The position numbers and the translations under genes were made by a program. 64,000 nt of DNA. Source: Sapria himalayana (Eukaryota; Streptophyta; Magnoliopsida; Malpighiales; Rafflesiaceae). The notes under the pieces are model-generated. The model saw only the letters and a list, made by a program, of their open reading frames with translations, did no database searches and was not told the origin of the DNA. Every line of letters starts with the position of its first letter. Within the stretch, counting starts at the first letter, position 1. Below, piece by piece: positions 41,201 to 53,200 of the stretch. The stretch spans positions 529,575 to 593,574 of the forward strand of contig JAREIK010002024.1 in the NCBI GenBank assembly GCA_029783825.1. Direction: 5' to 3'.

Positions 41201-41315
41201 TAGATCTGTCTCACTAATAATTTATTTTGTAATTAATATTTCTATAAAAATAAACTGATAAATAATTAAAATAAAAATTAAAATTATACTGAATAATTAA
41301 AATAATTTATTTTGT
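38223..41315 (+). repeat. AT-rich satellite array, segment 7 (forward)
   Basis: Forward heads at about 38,290 (e), 38,885 (n), 39,395 (m), 39,995 (i, empty LTR site), 40,590 (j), 41,195 (x). A deletion at about 39,085-39,095 (ATAATAATCATAAAAAAGTAATAACC) removes roughly 60-80 bp and may mark an n/l fusion, since subtype l is missing between n and m. The segment ends in x-type body sequence at about 41,315, where block copy 2 starts. No gene. Confidence 0.9.
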
Positions 41316-41984
41316 ACCTCTCTCAACTCTAGAATGATTTCTAAAGCTCTAACCAACATAATAGGAGCTTTTACTTTATCTCTATTATGTCTCATCAAAT
41401 TTGATTTTGAATCACCAGGCTATCAAAGGTAATTTGACTCATGTATGCTAACAGACTAACCCAAAGTTGTACCCCTATGTGTTGAAATAGCTAGTTGTTG
41501 AGGATGCTATTTATATTGATTATTGTAATTTCTTCTAAAATATCTCTCATGCACACACTCAAAGCAATTTTTTTAAAACATAGTTCACCTCTAAAAAAAT
41601 AACCACCTTGTAGCCTATTAAAACAAACTAGCCCCATGGCGGTTTGAGCAGGGCAAGAAGTATGGGCTCTTTTTCAATCAAGAATCAAAAAAATTATTAT
41701 ATTGGCATGTCTAAGCCTTTATTTTATATCCTCATGGATATGAAAAGTATCATTTCTTTCTTTTTATATTAAATGAGTTATGTATACAAGCTCACAATAC
41801 CCAAAAAGGTGTAAATGAATCATATTCAAATGTATAAAAGGTTTTAATCATTGCTCAAAATATTAGTCTTGCATATTGACACTTGAGGTCACAAATCAAA
41901 GGAAAAGGCTATAGTGATATTTCCAATCCCAAAAATTTTAGCAATAGAAAGTTATAAAGAGTAGTACTCGAGCTTTAACTATTT

Positions 41985-42230
41985 CTAGGGTCGTGACTTT
42001 TGCTCTTGAGGAATGTCCAAAGTTACAATCATTCCTAGTGCAATGACTTTGCAATATAAAGATAAAATGCAAAAGCTATGGTCATATCCAATACTGTGAC
42101 CCAGTATTATAGTGATTAAATATGTATTCATGATCATTCTTAGTGCCTTAACAATATGTTCAACAGAGAGACACAAGTTATGGCATATTCTCATCGATAT
42201 GATTTTGTGTTCTAGAGACAAAAAATACAA
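41985..42230 (-). other. 81-codon open frame in left half of block copy 2 (doubtful)
   Basis: A minus-strand frame with a counterpart at 60,497-60,733 (78 codons). Both share stretches such as LEHKIISMRI and GHSIGYDHS. Block copy 1 has lost this part. Most differences between the two copies change the amino acid, the composition is unremarkable and I recognise no family, so it is probably not a working gene. Recorded because it is one of very few frames in the window not made of satellite. Confidence 0.15.
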
Positions 42231-42420
42231 TCATGACCATTGCTAATGCTACAATAATCTAAAGCAAGAAAGAGACTGAATCCATAACTCACCCCTTGAG
42301 TCATGACTTTGTGTTACATAAACAAAGAGATAATTCTATGACATTCCTAAAAGTTGTGAATTTCAATTAAAATTAAACACTTAATCATTTGATTATAAAA
42401 GTGCAAAGCATGATATTTAG

Positions 42421-42490
42421 GATTAGGGTTTATGGATTAGGGTTATAGTTTATGGTTTAAGGTTTAGGATTTAAATTTTAGGGTTTATGG
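42421..42490 (+). repeat. Interstitial telomere-like heptamers (block copy 2)
   Basis: Ten units in exact 7-bp phase, including tttaggg, gattagg, tttaagg and tttatgg. This is the best preserved of the three arrays. It directly abuts the T-run at 42,491. Confidence 0.75.
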
Positions 42491-42529
42491 TTTTTTTTTG
42501 GTTTTTTTTTGGAAAATACACACTTTATT
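42491..42529 (-). other. Poly(A)-signal plus poly(A)-like 3' end, copy 2
   Basis: Minus-strand AATAAA (TTTATT at 42,524-42,529), then 13 bases, then an A-run of nine, two C, and a second A-run of nine. The run ends exactly where the C/A-rich complement of the heptamers begins. Confidence 0.5.
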
Positions 42530-42809
42530 TATCATTTAGGCACACAACTTACAAGAGACTAAAAAGATGACTAATTTAGGCCAGCCCACCAAATCCTATG
42601 CACCTTAATGATTCTACGCACAAAATACATAAAAAAACATAATGCCTAATAATTCCAAGAGTACGGATACAACTAAAATCACAAGGCATTCAAGGACTTC
42701 CGAGTTGGCATTAGTCATTATGCGCACTGCGTCCTTTCAATTCAGATTTATCAAAGCCTTTTGGAGGAACCTGAATGATGCACCATATTAATACTATGCA
42801 AATTTAAGA

Positions 42810-43100
42810 TTGTGCATGTGTGTGACAGGCAGCATCAAGAGTTTGCCTATGTCGTTGTTATGCAATGGAATACATGTAAAACTGAATACCCATAAATCCA
42901 CAAGTCCATATCTACGACACTTTGTCAATTCATTCTCGCCTCTGAATTCCACATTCTTTTGCTCGAATGATCCTCAAAAGTATATTTCCTGGGTTACAAT
43001 ACTTCCTCATCGAGCTCCAAGATGTGGCTGTATGTTGCAACGACAAAATATAAAAAAATGTATTCATTGGTGTGCATGTGTGATGAGGTCCATCTCATAG
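42810..43100 (+). other. 96-codon open frame in block copy 2 (doubtful)
   Basis: Shares a long identical central stretch with the frame at 61,312-61,587 (for example KSTSPYLRHFVNSF), then diverges by frame change near the end. In copy 1 the same frame is stopped (AAT TAA near 5,330). It lies antisense to the presumed polyadenylated RNA of this block. Not considered a gene. Confidence 0.12.
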
Positions 43101-43389
43101 TCTAAATATCTATGCGTACAACCAAGCTAGAATACAAGTAAAATTACAAAATTCTCTAAAGATGAGTCATCTGCTCCCGGAAGTGTAACATTGCCTATTG
43201 TGTATTTACAAAAAGAATTAGTGGGCCACACTTAGAGATACTGTTGGGTCAAGTTTCCCTCATTGCATGCAACATAGAGTACAAACAAGATTGTGTGTGT
43301 GAGTATGTCATGATCTGTCTCTACAAGTACATGGTGCATACAAAGTCCAAAATACAAATAAGACTACAAACATAAACTACAAGTTTAAA

Positions 43390-43720
43390 TCTTTCGCTCC
43401 CGGGTGGATGGTCTGGACTCCTTTGCTTACTGGCCCTGCTTAGTTATGCTTCGGATTTTCCTGGCTCTCCAATTAATCATGGATTATTTGCTACTCCTAT
43501 TAGGCGATGGTTGGGTGGCTTTCTATGCTGCCTGATAGGGCTAGTGGGACCCATCCTAGATACTCCTAGCTTTACTCCCGATCATTTTGCCCTGTCTTGT
43601 CTGTTGTCTGAATGTTATCATCCCGGTTTGCTAGTGGAGCCCTCTACAAGCTGGTCGCCCATACTTCTGGCTACTTCCAGGACTTGCTGGTCCCTCTAAA
43701 TGCTACATCAAAATGGACAA
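43390..43720 (-). pseudogene. GC-rich core of block copy 2, possible decayed coding end
   Basis: Counterpart of 5,780-6,110 and 61,880-62,190. The minus-strand frame contains DDNIQTTDKTGQNDRE before the shared TAA. Agreement of the stop position in three copies hints at descent from a coding 3' end, but upstream stops show it is broken. No family recognised. Confidence 0.2.
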
Positions 43721-43780
43721 GAATATGTGCACGTGTGTAGTGTGGTCCGCCGCTATGTGTGTGTGGTGCAGCAGTATCAG

Positions 43781-46700
43781 GGTTTAGGAGTTTAGTAATT
43801 TAAGTATTTAGGTATTTTGTGGTTTATAGGGTTTATTTAAATAATTAAATAACAAAAAAATTATTTTTATTATTTTTTCGCATTTTCAAGTTTATAACCA
43901 TTGAAAATATTATAATTTTTAATTTTTTTTCAAATGTTTAATACAATATTTAATTATAATAATCATAAAAATTAAATATCATGTAAATTCAATATAAATA
44001 ATTTTATTGATCGATATTATAATACTAATCATAAAATAGATTAATAAACATTTATTAATAAGATAAATATTAATTAAAATATAATTTCAAAACCTATATG
44101 ATTCAAAATCAAAGTAAAATATATTACTAAATAATAATTTTTTATTTTTAAATTGTTGAATCATTTTATAAGCTTATAAATTTTTTGATTAAGATAGATT
44201 ATTTAAATTATATTTCTCTCATTCATAATTTAATTTTGCAATTAATATTTATATAAAAATAAACTAATAAATAATTAAAATGAATATTGAAATTATAATG
44301 AATAAAAATAAAAATGAGATTTATGATTAATTATTTAGGGTATACCAATTTAATGGTTTAAGTATTAAAAAGTTTAGGAGTTTAGTGATTTAAAAATTTA
44401 GGCATTTAGTAGTTTATATGTTTTATTTAAATAATTAATTAACAAAAAAAAAATTTTCAAATTTTTTATCAATTTTGAAGGTTATAACCTTTATAAATAT
44501 AATAATTTTTAAATTTTTTTCAAATGTGAATACTATATTTAGTTATAATAAAATTAATAATTATATATCATGTAAATTAAAAATAAACAATTTTATTTAT
44601 AGATATTAATAAACTAAATTTAAATATAAATATAATAATGATCAATAAATAAATTAATAAACTATTATTTATTGATAGATATTTATATATTATTTATAAA
44701 TACTTAAACCATTAAAGATGGTTTAAATGTTTAAGGATTATAGGTTTTATATAAACAAAAAAATTATTTTTGTGATTCAATCTCTTTTTCAAAGATGATA
44801 ACCTTTAAAAATATAATAATTTTTAAAGTATTTTAAAACGTAAATATAATATTTAGTTATAATAATCTTAATAATTATATATCATGTAAATTAAATATAA
44901 ACAATTTTATTGATAAATATTTTAATTTTGATCAAAAAATAAATTAATAATCTATTATTAATAAGATAGAAATCAATTAAAATATAATTACAAACCATAA
45001 AATGATTCAGAAGCAAAGCAAAATATATTACTATATAATAATTTTTTATTTTGAAATTTTTTTTAAAAAAAGTTTATCTATAATTTTTTGATGAAAAATA
45101 ATTTATATAAATTATTTTTGTCTAGCTAAATTTATTTTGTAATTAATATTTATAAATAAATAAACAAATAAATAATTAAAATGAATATTTAAAATTATAA
45201 AGAAAAAAAATGAGAAGTATTATTTATTATTTAGGGATACTATTTTAATATAAAATAGATCTGTCTCACTAATAATTTATTTTGTAATTAATATTTTTAT
45301 AAAAATAAAATGATAAATAATTAAAATAAAAATTTAAAATTATACTGAATAAAAATTGAAATGAGATTTATGATTTATTATTAATATATACCAATTTAAT
45401 AAAATAAGTATTTAAAGGTTTTGTCATTTAGGAGTTTAGCAATTTATGTTTTTAGGCTTTTAGTGGTTTATAGGTTTTATTTAAAAAATAAAATAACAAA
45501 AAAAATTTCTATAATTTGTTATCATTTTTCATAGGTTATAACCTTTGAAAATATAATAATATTTATAATTTTTTAAAATGTTAATACAATATTTAGTTAT
45601 AATTATTATTATTATTATATATCATATAAATTCAATATAAACAATTTTATTGATAGATAATATAATAATGATCAAAAATTAAATTAATAAACTAGTAATA
45701 AAAAGATTGATATTAATTAAAAAATATTTATAAAACACAAATTGATTCAAAATTAAAGTAAAATATATTACTGGATAATAATTTTTAATTTTTAAATTTT
45801 TACTTCTTTTATAAGCGTATATTTTTTTTACTAAAAATAAATTAATTAAATTATATTTGTCGCACTCATACTTTATTTTTTATTAAATATTTCTATAAAA
45901 ATAAAATAATAAATAATTAAAATGAATATTTAGAATTATGATAAATAGAAATAAAAACAAGATTTATTAATTATTAAGTAGTATATAGCAGTTTAATAGT
46001 TTATGTTTTTAGGCATAACGTGGTTTAGAAGTTTACTGATTTTACTGTGTATGCATTTAGTGGTTTATAGTCTTTATTTATAAAAAAAAATAAAACAAAT
46101 TATTTTTATTATTTTTTGATATTTTCAAAGGTTATATAACCTTTGAAAATATAATAATTTTTAAATTTTTTTCAAAAGTGAATAAATATTTATTTATAAT
46201 AATCATAATAATTATATACCATATAAATTCAATATAAACAATTTTATTAATAGATATTCTAATAATTATCAAAAAATTAATTAAAAATCTATTATCAATA
46301 AGATTGATATTACTTAAAATATAATAACAAAGCCTAAAATGATTCAAAAGTAAAGCAAAATATATTACTTAATAATAATTATTTGTTTTTTAATTTTTAT
46401 TATTTTTATAAGCTTATATATTTTTTGATGAAAAATAATTTTTAAAATTATATTTTTATACTCATCATTTATTTTATAATTAATATTTATATATAAATAA
46501 AAAACTAAACAATCAAAATGAATTTTTTAGATTATAATGAAAACAACTAAAAAATGAGATTTATTAATTATTATTTAGGGTATACCCTTTAAATGATTAT
46601 CTATATAGGGGTATCGGGATTTTGTAGTTTAGTGATTTAAGGGTTTAGGAATTTAGTGATTTATAGGTTTTATTTAAACAACGAAATAATAAAAAAAATA

Positions 46701-48963
46701 TTTTTTTTTGTTTTTTTCACATGTTCAAATGTTATTATTTTTGAAAATACAATAATTTTAAAATTTTTTGCAAAAGTAAATACAATATTTAGTTATAAAT
46801 ATTATTAAATTTATATATCAAATAAATTAAATATAAATATTTTTATTGAAAAATATTCTAATAATGATCAAAAAATAAATTAATAATCTATTATTAATAA
46901 GTTAGATATCATTTTAAATATAATAACAAAACCTAAATTGATTCATAAACAAAGTAAAATATATTACTATATAATAAATTTTTGTTTTTAATTTTTTCTT
47001 ATTTTAATGAGTTTATCTATATTTTTTTGTTGAAAAATAATTTATATAAATTATGTTTGTCTAACTTATAATTTATTTTGTATTTAATATTTATATTAAA
47101 ATAAACAAATAAATAATTAAAATGAATATTTAAAATTATAATGAAAAAAATAAAAATGAGATTTAATATTTATTATTTTGGATATACAAGTTTTAAAAAT
47201 TTATCTATTTAAGGGTTTAAATATTTAGAAGGTATTGATTTAAGTATTTAGGAATTTAATGGTTTATAGCTTTTATTTAAACAATGAAATAACAAAAAAT
47301 TTATTTTTGATATTTTTTCAAATTTTCAAATGTCATAACATTTTAAAATATAATAATTTTAAAATTTTTTTAAAATGTGAATACAATATTTAGTAATAAT
47401 AATAATTATCACTATATATAATATAAACTAAATATAAACAATTGTATTGAAAATATTATATCAATTATATAAAATAAATTAAAAAACTATTATTAATATG
47501 ATAGATATAAATTAAAATATAATTAAAAAACCTAAAATGATTCAAAATCAAAGTTAAATTTATTACTAAATAATAACTTTTTTTTAGTTTTTGCATCATT
47601 TTATAAGCTTATATATTATTTTTTTGAAAAATATATTATTTAAATTATATTTGTCATTCATAATTTATTTTATAATTAATATTTCTATAAATTATTTAAA
47701 TTATATTTAAGGTTTATGAGTTTAAAGGTTTAGGTATTTATGGGCTTCGGGGTTTAGGAGTTTAGAGATTTATGTCTTTAGGCATTTAATGGTTTATAAG
47801 TTTTATTTAAACAATGATATAACAAAATATTTATTTTGTTATTTTTTCTCATTTTGGAAGGTTATAACCTTTGAAAATATAATAATTTTTAAATTTTTTA
47901 TATACTTGAATACTATATTTAGTTATGGTAATTTTAATAATTATATATCATGTTAGTTCAATATAAACAATTATATTGAATTATTAATGATCAAAAAATA
48001 TATTTGCAAATTAAATATATCATGTTAATTCAAAAAATATTGATAGATATTATATTGATGATCAAAAAATAAATTAATAAAATATTATAAATAATATATA
48101 TATTTTTTAAAATATATTTGTTAAACATAAATTTATTTAAAATCAAAGTAAAATATAATACTAAATAATAATTTTTTTGATGTTTTGCTTCTTTTTATAA
48201 GTTTATATTTTTTGTTATTAAAAGTAAATTATTTAAATTATATTTATCTTCCACATAATTTATTTTTAATTTATAATTCTATAAAAATAAACAAATAAAT
48301 AATTAAAATGAATATTTAAATTTATAATGAATACAAATAAAATTGAGATTTATTATTTTTTATTCAAGATATACTAGTTTAATGGTTTAAGTATTTAGGT
48401 GGTTTGGGGTTTTGTAGTTTAAGTATTTAGGACTTTAGTGAATTATAGTTTTTATTTAGAGAATAAAAAAATATAAAATTAAATATTTTGATTTTTTTAA
48501 TTTTTGAAGGTTATAACCTTTGAAAATATAATAATTTTTATTTTTTTTAATGTTAATATAATATTTAGTTATAATATTCTAAATAATTATATATAATGTA
48601 AACTCAATATAAATAATTTTATTAATAGATATTATAATATTGATCAATAAAAAATTAATAAACTATTATTAATAAGAATGATATAAATTAAAATATAATT
48701 GCAAAAACTAAAATGAATCAAAATCAAAATAAAATATATTACAAAATAATAAATTTTTGTTTTTAAAATTTTGCCTATTTTAATAAGCATATATTTTTTT
48801 TTGATAAAAAAATAAATTATTTAAAATAGATCTGTCTCACTAATAATTTATTTTGTAATTAACATTTTTATAAAAATAAAATGATAAATAATTAAAATAA
48901 AAATTTAAAATTACACTTAATAAAAATTAAAATTAGATTTATGATTTATTATTAATGTATACC
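43781..48963 (+). repeat. AT-rich satellite array, segment 8a (forward)
   Basis: Forward heads at about 43,785 (a), 44,350 (b), 44,700 (broken piece), 45,240 (x), 45,395 (c), 45,990 (g), 46,590 (k), 47,180 (h), 47,720 (d), 48,375 (e). Two scrambled patches occur. At about 44,590-44,720 body fragments and a reversed octamer piece (ACTTAAACCATTAAAGATGG) are stitched together. At about 47,960-48,060 the ATGATCAAAAAATA landmark is duplicated with TTTGCAAATTAAATATATC between. The palindrome at 46,126-46,145 has the long centre CAAAGGTTATATAACCTTTG. No gene. Confidence 0.88.
46126..46145. repeat. Long-centre satellite palindrome
   Basis: CAAAGGTTATATAACCTTTG is a perfect 20-bp dyad. Compared with the common 18-bp core it has gained one TA step at the centre and so stays symmetric. 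Short-centre forms (GGTTAACC) occur at about 8,751, 16,249 and 26,046. Confidence 0.85.
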
Positions 48964-49587
48964 AATTTAATAGTTTAAGTATTTAGAAGTTTTATCATTT
49001 TGTAGTTTAGCGATTTATGTTTTTAGGCATTTAGTGGTTTATAGTTCTTTTTTAAACAATAAAATAATAAAAAAAATTTGTAATTTTTTGACATTTTTAT
49101 AGGTTATAATCTTTGAAAATATAATAATATTTTATATTTTTTGAAATGTGAATACAATATTTAGTTATAATAATATTAATAATTATATATCATATAAATT
49201 AAATATAAACAATTTTATTGATAGATATTATAATAATGATCAAAAATTAAATTAATAAACTATTAATAATAAGATAGATATTAATTAAAAAATATTTACA
49301 AAACCCAAATTAATTCAAAATTAAAGTAAACAATATTACTGGATAATAATTTTTTATTTTTAAAATTTTATTTCATTTATAAGCGTATATATATTTTTTG
49401 ATTAACAATAAATTATTTAAATTATATTTGTCCCATTCATAATTTATTTTGTCATAAATATTTCTATAAAATAAACTTATAAATAATTAAAATGAATATT
49501 TAAAATAATAAAAAATTGAAATAAAATTTAGATTTCTTAATTATTAAGTAGTATATAGTAGTTTAATTGGTTATGTATTTAGGGATT
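48964..49587 (+). repeat. 636-bp tandem duplication, left copy (f monomer)
   Basis: Matches 49,600-50,223 at a constant 636-bp offset with only about three base differences noticed (near 49,116, 49,149 and 49,224). The copies are separated by the short filler TCTTAAGTAAAC. Other neighbouring monomers are far more diverged, so this is a very recent event or an assembly duplication. Confidence 0.9.
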
Positions 49588-49599
49588 TCTTAAGTAAAC

Positions 49600-50223
49600 A
49601 ATTTAATAGTTTAAGTATTTAGAAGTTTTATCATTTTGTAGTTTAGCGATTTATGTTTTTAGGCATTTAGTGGTTTATAGTTCTTTTTTAAACAATAAAA
49701 TAATAAAAAAAATTTGTAATTTTTTGACATTTTTATAGGTTATAATCTTTGAAAACATAATAATATTTTATATTTTTTGAAATGTAAATACAATATTTAG
49801 TTATAATAATATTAATAATTATATATCATATAAATTAAATATAAACAATTTTATTGATAGATATAATAATAATGATCAAAAATTAAATTAATAAACTATT
49901 AATAATAAGATAGATATTAATTAAAAAATATTTACAAAACCCAAATTAATTCAAAATTAAAGTAAACAATATTACTGGATAATAATTTTTTATTTTTAAA
50001 ATTTTATTTCATTTATAAGCGTATATATATTTTTTGATTAACAATAAATTATTTAAATTATATTTGTCCCATTCATAATTTATTTTGTCATAAATATTTC
50101 TATAAAATAAACTTATAAATAATTAAAATGAATATTTAAAATAATAAAAAATTGAAATAAAATTTAGATTTCTTAATTATTAAGTAGTATATAGTAGTTT
50201 AATTGGTTATGTATTTAGGGATT
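49600..50223 (+). repeat. 636-bp tandem duplication, right copy (f monomer)
   Basis: Right copy of the pair beginning at 48,964. It continues without a break into the g head (TGGGCTTTTGGAGTTTAC), so this copy's right edge is the original context and the left copy's right edge (about 49,588) is the new junction. Confidence 0.9.
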
Positions 50224-53200
50224 ATGGGCTTTTGGAGTTTACTAATTTTACTGTGTATGCATTTAGTGGTTTAGAGGTTTTATTTGAAAATTAAAATAAA
50301 AATTTTTTATTTTTATTATTTTTTGAATTTTTCAAATGTTATAACATTTGAAAATATAATAATTTTTAAATTTTTTTCAAATATGAATTCTATATTTTGT
50401 TATAAAAATCATTATTTTTATATATCATATAAATTCAATATAAATAATATTATTGATAAATATTCTAAAAATGATCAAAAAATAAATTAATAATCTATTA
50501 TTAATAAGATAGATATCAATTAAAATATAATAAAAGAACCTAAAATAATTCAGAAGAAATCAAAATATATTACTATATAATAATTTGTGGTTTTGAAATT
50601 TTTTTTTCTTTTAAAAAGTTTATCCATATTTTTTTGATGAAATTTAATTTATATAAATTATAATTGTCTAACTCATAATTTATTTTTTAATTAATATTTT
50701 TAAAAAAAATAAAGAAATGAATAATTAAAATGAATATTTAAAATTATATTGAAAAATATAATATTGATATTTATTCTTTATTATTTTGGGTATACCAGTC
50801 TAATTTCAATTAGATCAATCTCACTTATAATTTATTTTTAATTAGTATTTCTATAAAAATAAACTTATAAATAATTAAAATAAAAATTTAAAATTATACT
50901 GAATAAAAATTAAAATGAGATTATGAATTATTAGTAATGTATACCAGTTTAATATTTAAGTATTCAGAGGTTTTTTTATTTATGACTTTAGTGATTTATG
51001 TTTTTACGCATTTAGTAGTTTATAGGTTTTATTTAAATGAAGAAATAACAAAAAAATTATTTTTGATATTTTTTCATATTTTCAAAGGTTAAAACCTTTG
51101 AAAATATAATAATTTAAAAATTTTTTAAAAATGTGAATACAATATTTAGTAATAATAATAATTATAATTATATATAATATAAACTAAATATAAATAATTT
51201 TATTGATAGATATGATATCAATTATCCATAAATAAATTAATATGTTATTATTAATATGATAGATATAAATTAAAATATAAATTAGTTATAATAATCTTAA
51301 TCATTATAAGTCATTAAAATTCAATATAAATAATTATATTGCTAGATATTATAATAATGATCAAAAACAATTTAATAAACTATTATTAATAAGATAGATA
51401 TTATTTAAAATATATTTGCAAAATCTAAATTTATTAAAAATCAAAGTAAAATATATAACTTAATAAAAAATTTTTTAATGTTTTGCTTTTTTTAAAACTT
51501 TATATTTTTGTTATTATAAATAAATTATTTAAATTAATTTGTCTTACTAATAATTTATTTTGTAATTTATAATTCTATAATAATAAACTAATAAATAATT
51601 AAAATAATTATTTAAAATTATAATGAATACAAATAAAATTGAGATTTATTATTTATTATTCAGGATATACCGGTTTAATTGTTTAAGTATTTAGGTATGT
51701 TTGGGTTTAGGAGTTTAGTGATTTAAGTATTTAGACCTTTAGTGATTTATAGTTATTATCAAAAGAATTAAAAAACAAAAAATTTAATTTTTTGAATTTT
51801 TTTAATTTTTGAAAGTTGTTACATTTGAAAATAAAATAATTTTAAATTTTTTTAAATGTGAATATAATATTTAGTTATAATAAATTAATAATTATATATA
51901 ATGTAAACTAAATATATATAATTTTATTAATAGATATTATAATAATGATCAATAAATAAATTAATAAACTAGTATTAATTAGAATGATATAAATTAAAAT
52001 ATAATTGTAGAATTTAAAATGATTCAAAATCAAAATAAGATATATTACTAAATAATAATTTTTTATTTTAAAAATTTTGCCTGATTTTATAAGCATATAT
52101 ATTTTTTTGATGAAAAATAAATTATTTAAATTATATCTGACTCACTAATATTTTATTTTGTAATTAATATTTCTATAAAAATAAATTGATAAATAAATAA
52201 AATAATTATTTAAAATTATAATGAATATTAATAAAAAAGAGATATATGATTTATTATTTCAGGTATACCTATTTAATGGTTTAAGTTTTTTTGGTTTTGG
52301 GGTTAAGGAGTTTATTGATTTATATGTTCGCACATTTAGGTGATTATAGGTTTTATTTTATCAAAGAAATAAAAAAAATTTATTTTTAAGAATTTTCGTG
52401 ATTTTCAAAGGTTATAACCTTTGAAAATATAATAATCTTAATAATTATATTTGATGTATATTTAATATAAAAAATTTTATTAATATATATTATGATAATG
52501 ATCAAAAAATAAATTAATAAACTAATATTAATAAGATAGATATTAATTAAAATATATTTGCAGAATCCAAAATAATTCAAAATCAAAGTAAATTATATTA
52601 CTAAATAAAATTTTAAAATTTGAAATTTTGTTTATTTTTATAAGCTTATTTTCTTTTTCATAAAAAATAATTTATTTAAATTATATGTCTCACTCATTAT
52701 TTATTTTGTAATTAATATTTCTATAAAAATAAACTAAAAAAATAATTAAAATGAATATTTAAAATTATAATGAATACAAATAAAAATGAAATTTATTTTT
52801 TATTATTTAGGTTATATAGGTTTAATGGTTTAAGTATTTAGGGGTTTTTTGGGTTAAGGAGTCTAGATATTTAAATGATTAGGCATTTAGTGTTTAATAA
52901 GTTTTATTTAAATAATAAAATAATAAAAAAATTATTTTTGTGATTATTTATCATTTCTGAAGGTTATAACCTTTGAAAATATAGTAATTTTTAAATTTTT
53001 TTCTAATGTAAATATAATATTTAGTTATAATAATCTTAATATTTATAAGACATTTAAATTCAATATAAGTAATTTTATATTAGATATTATAAATTGATCA
53101 AATAATAAATTAATAACCTATTATTAATAAGATTGATAGCAATTAAAATATATTTGCAAACCCTATATATAATGATTTAAAATCTAAGTACAATATTTTA

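Larger units (their letters stand above)
41316..43780. mobile_element. GC-richer inserted block, copy 2 (full length, ~2.46 kb)
   Basis: Composite block. The left half (41,316-42,420) is moderately AT-rich and begins near ACCTCTCTCAACTC. Next come the heptamer array (42,421-42,490), a T-run and AATAAA complement (42,491-42,529), and a right half with TG/CA-rich words (GTGCATGTGTGTG) and a GC-rich core (about 43,390-43,720), ending at GCAGCAGTATCAG. Both flanks match copy 3: satellite TTAAAATAATTTATTTTG on the left and truncated a-type octamers on the right. The three copies therefore moved together with surrounding satellite. There are no recognisable transposase or reverse-transcriptase motifs. 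Its nature (non-autonomous retroelement, processed transcript or captured genomic fragment) is undecided. Confidence 0.65.

Noticed and set aside
42810..43100. Conserved-looking plus-strand frame in blocks 2 and 3 as a gene
   Set aside because: Copy 1 has an in-frame stop and the C-terminal parts differ by frame. It also lies antisense to the poly(A)-bearing strand.
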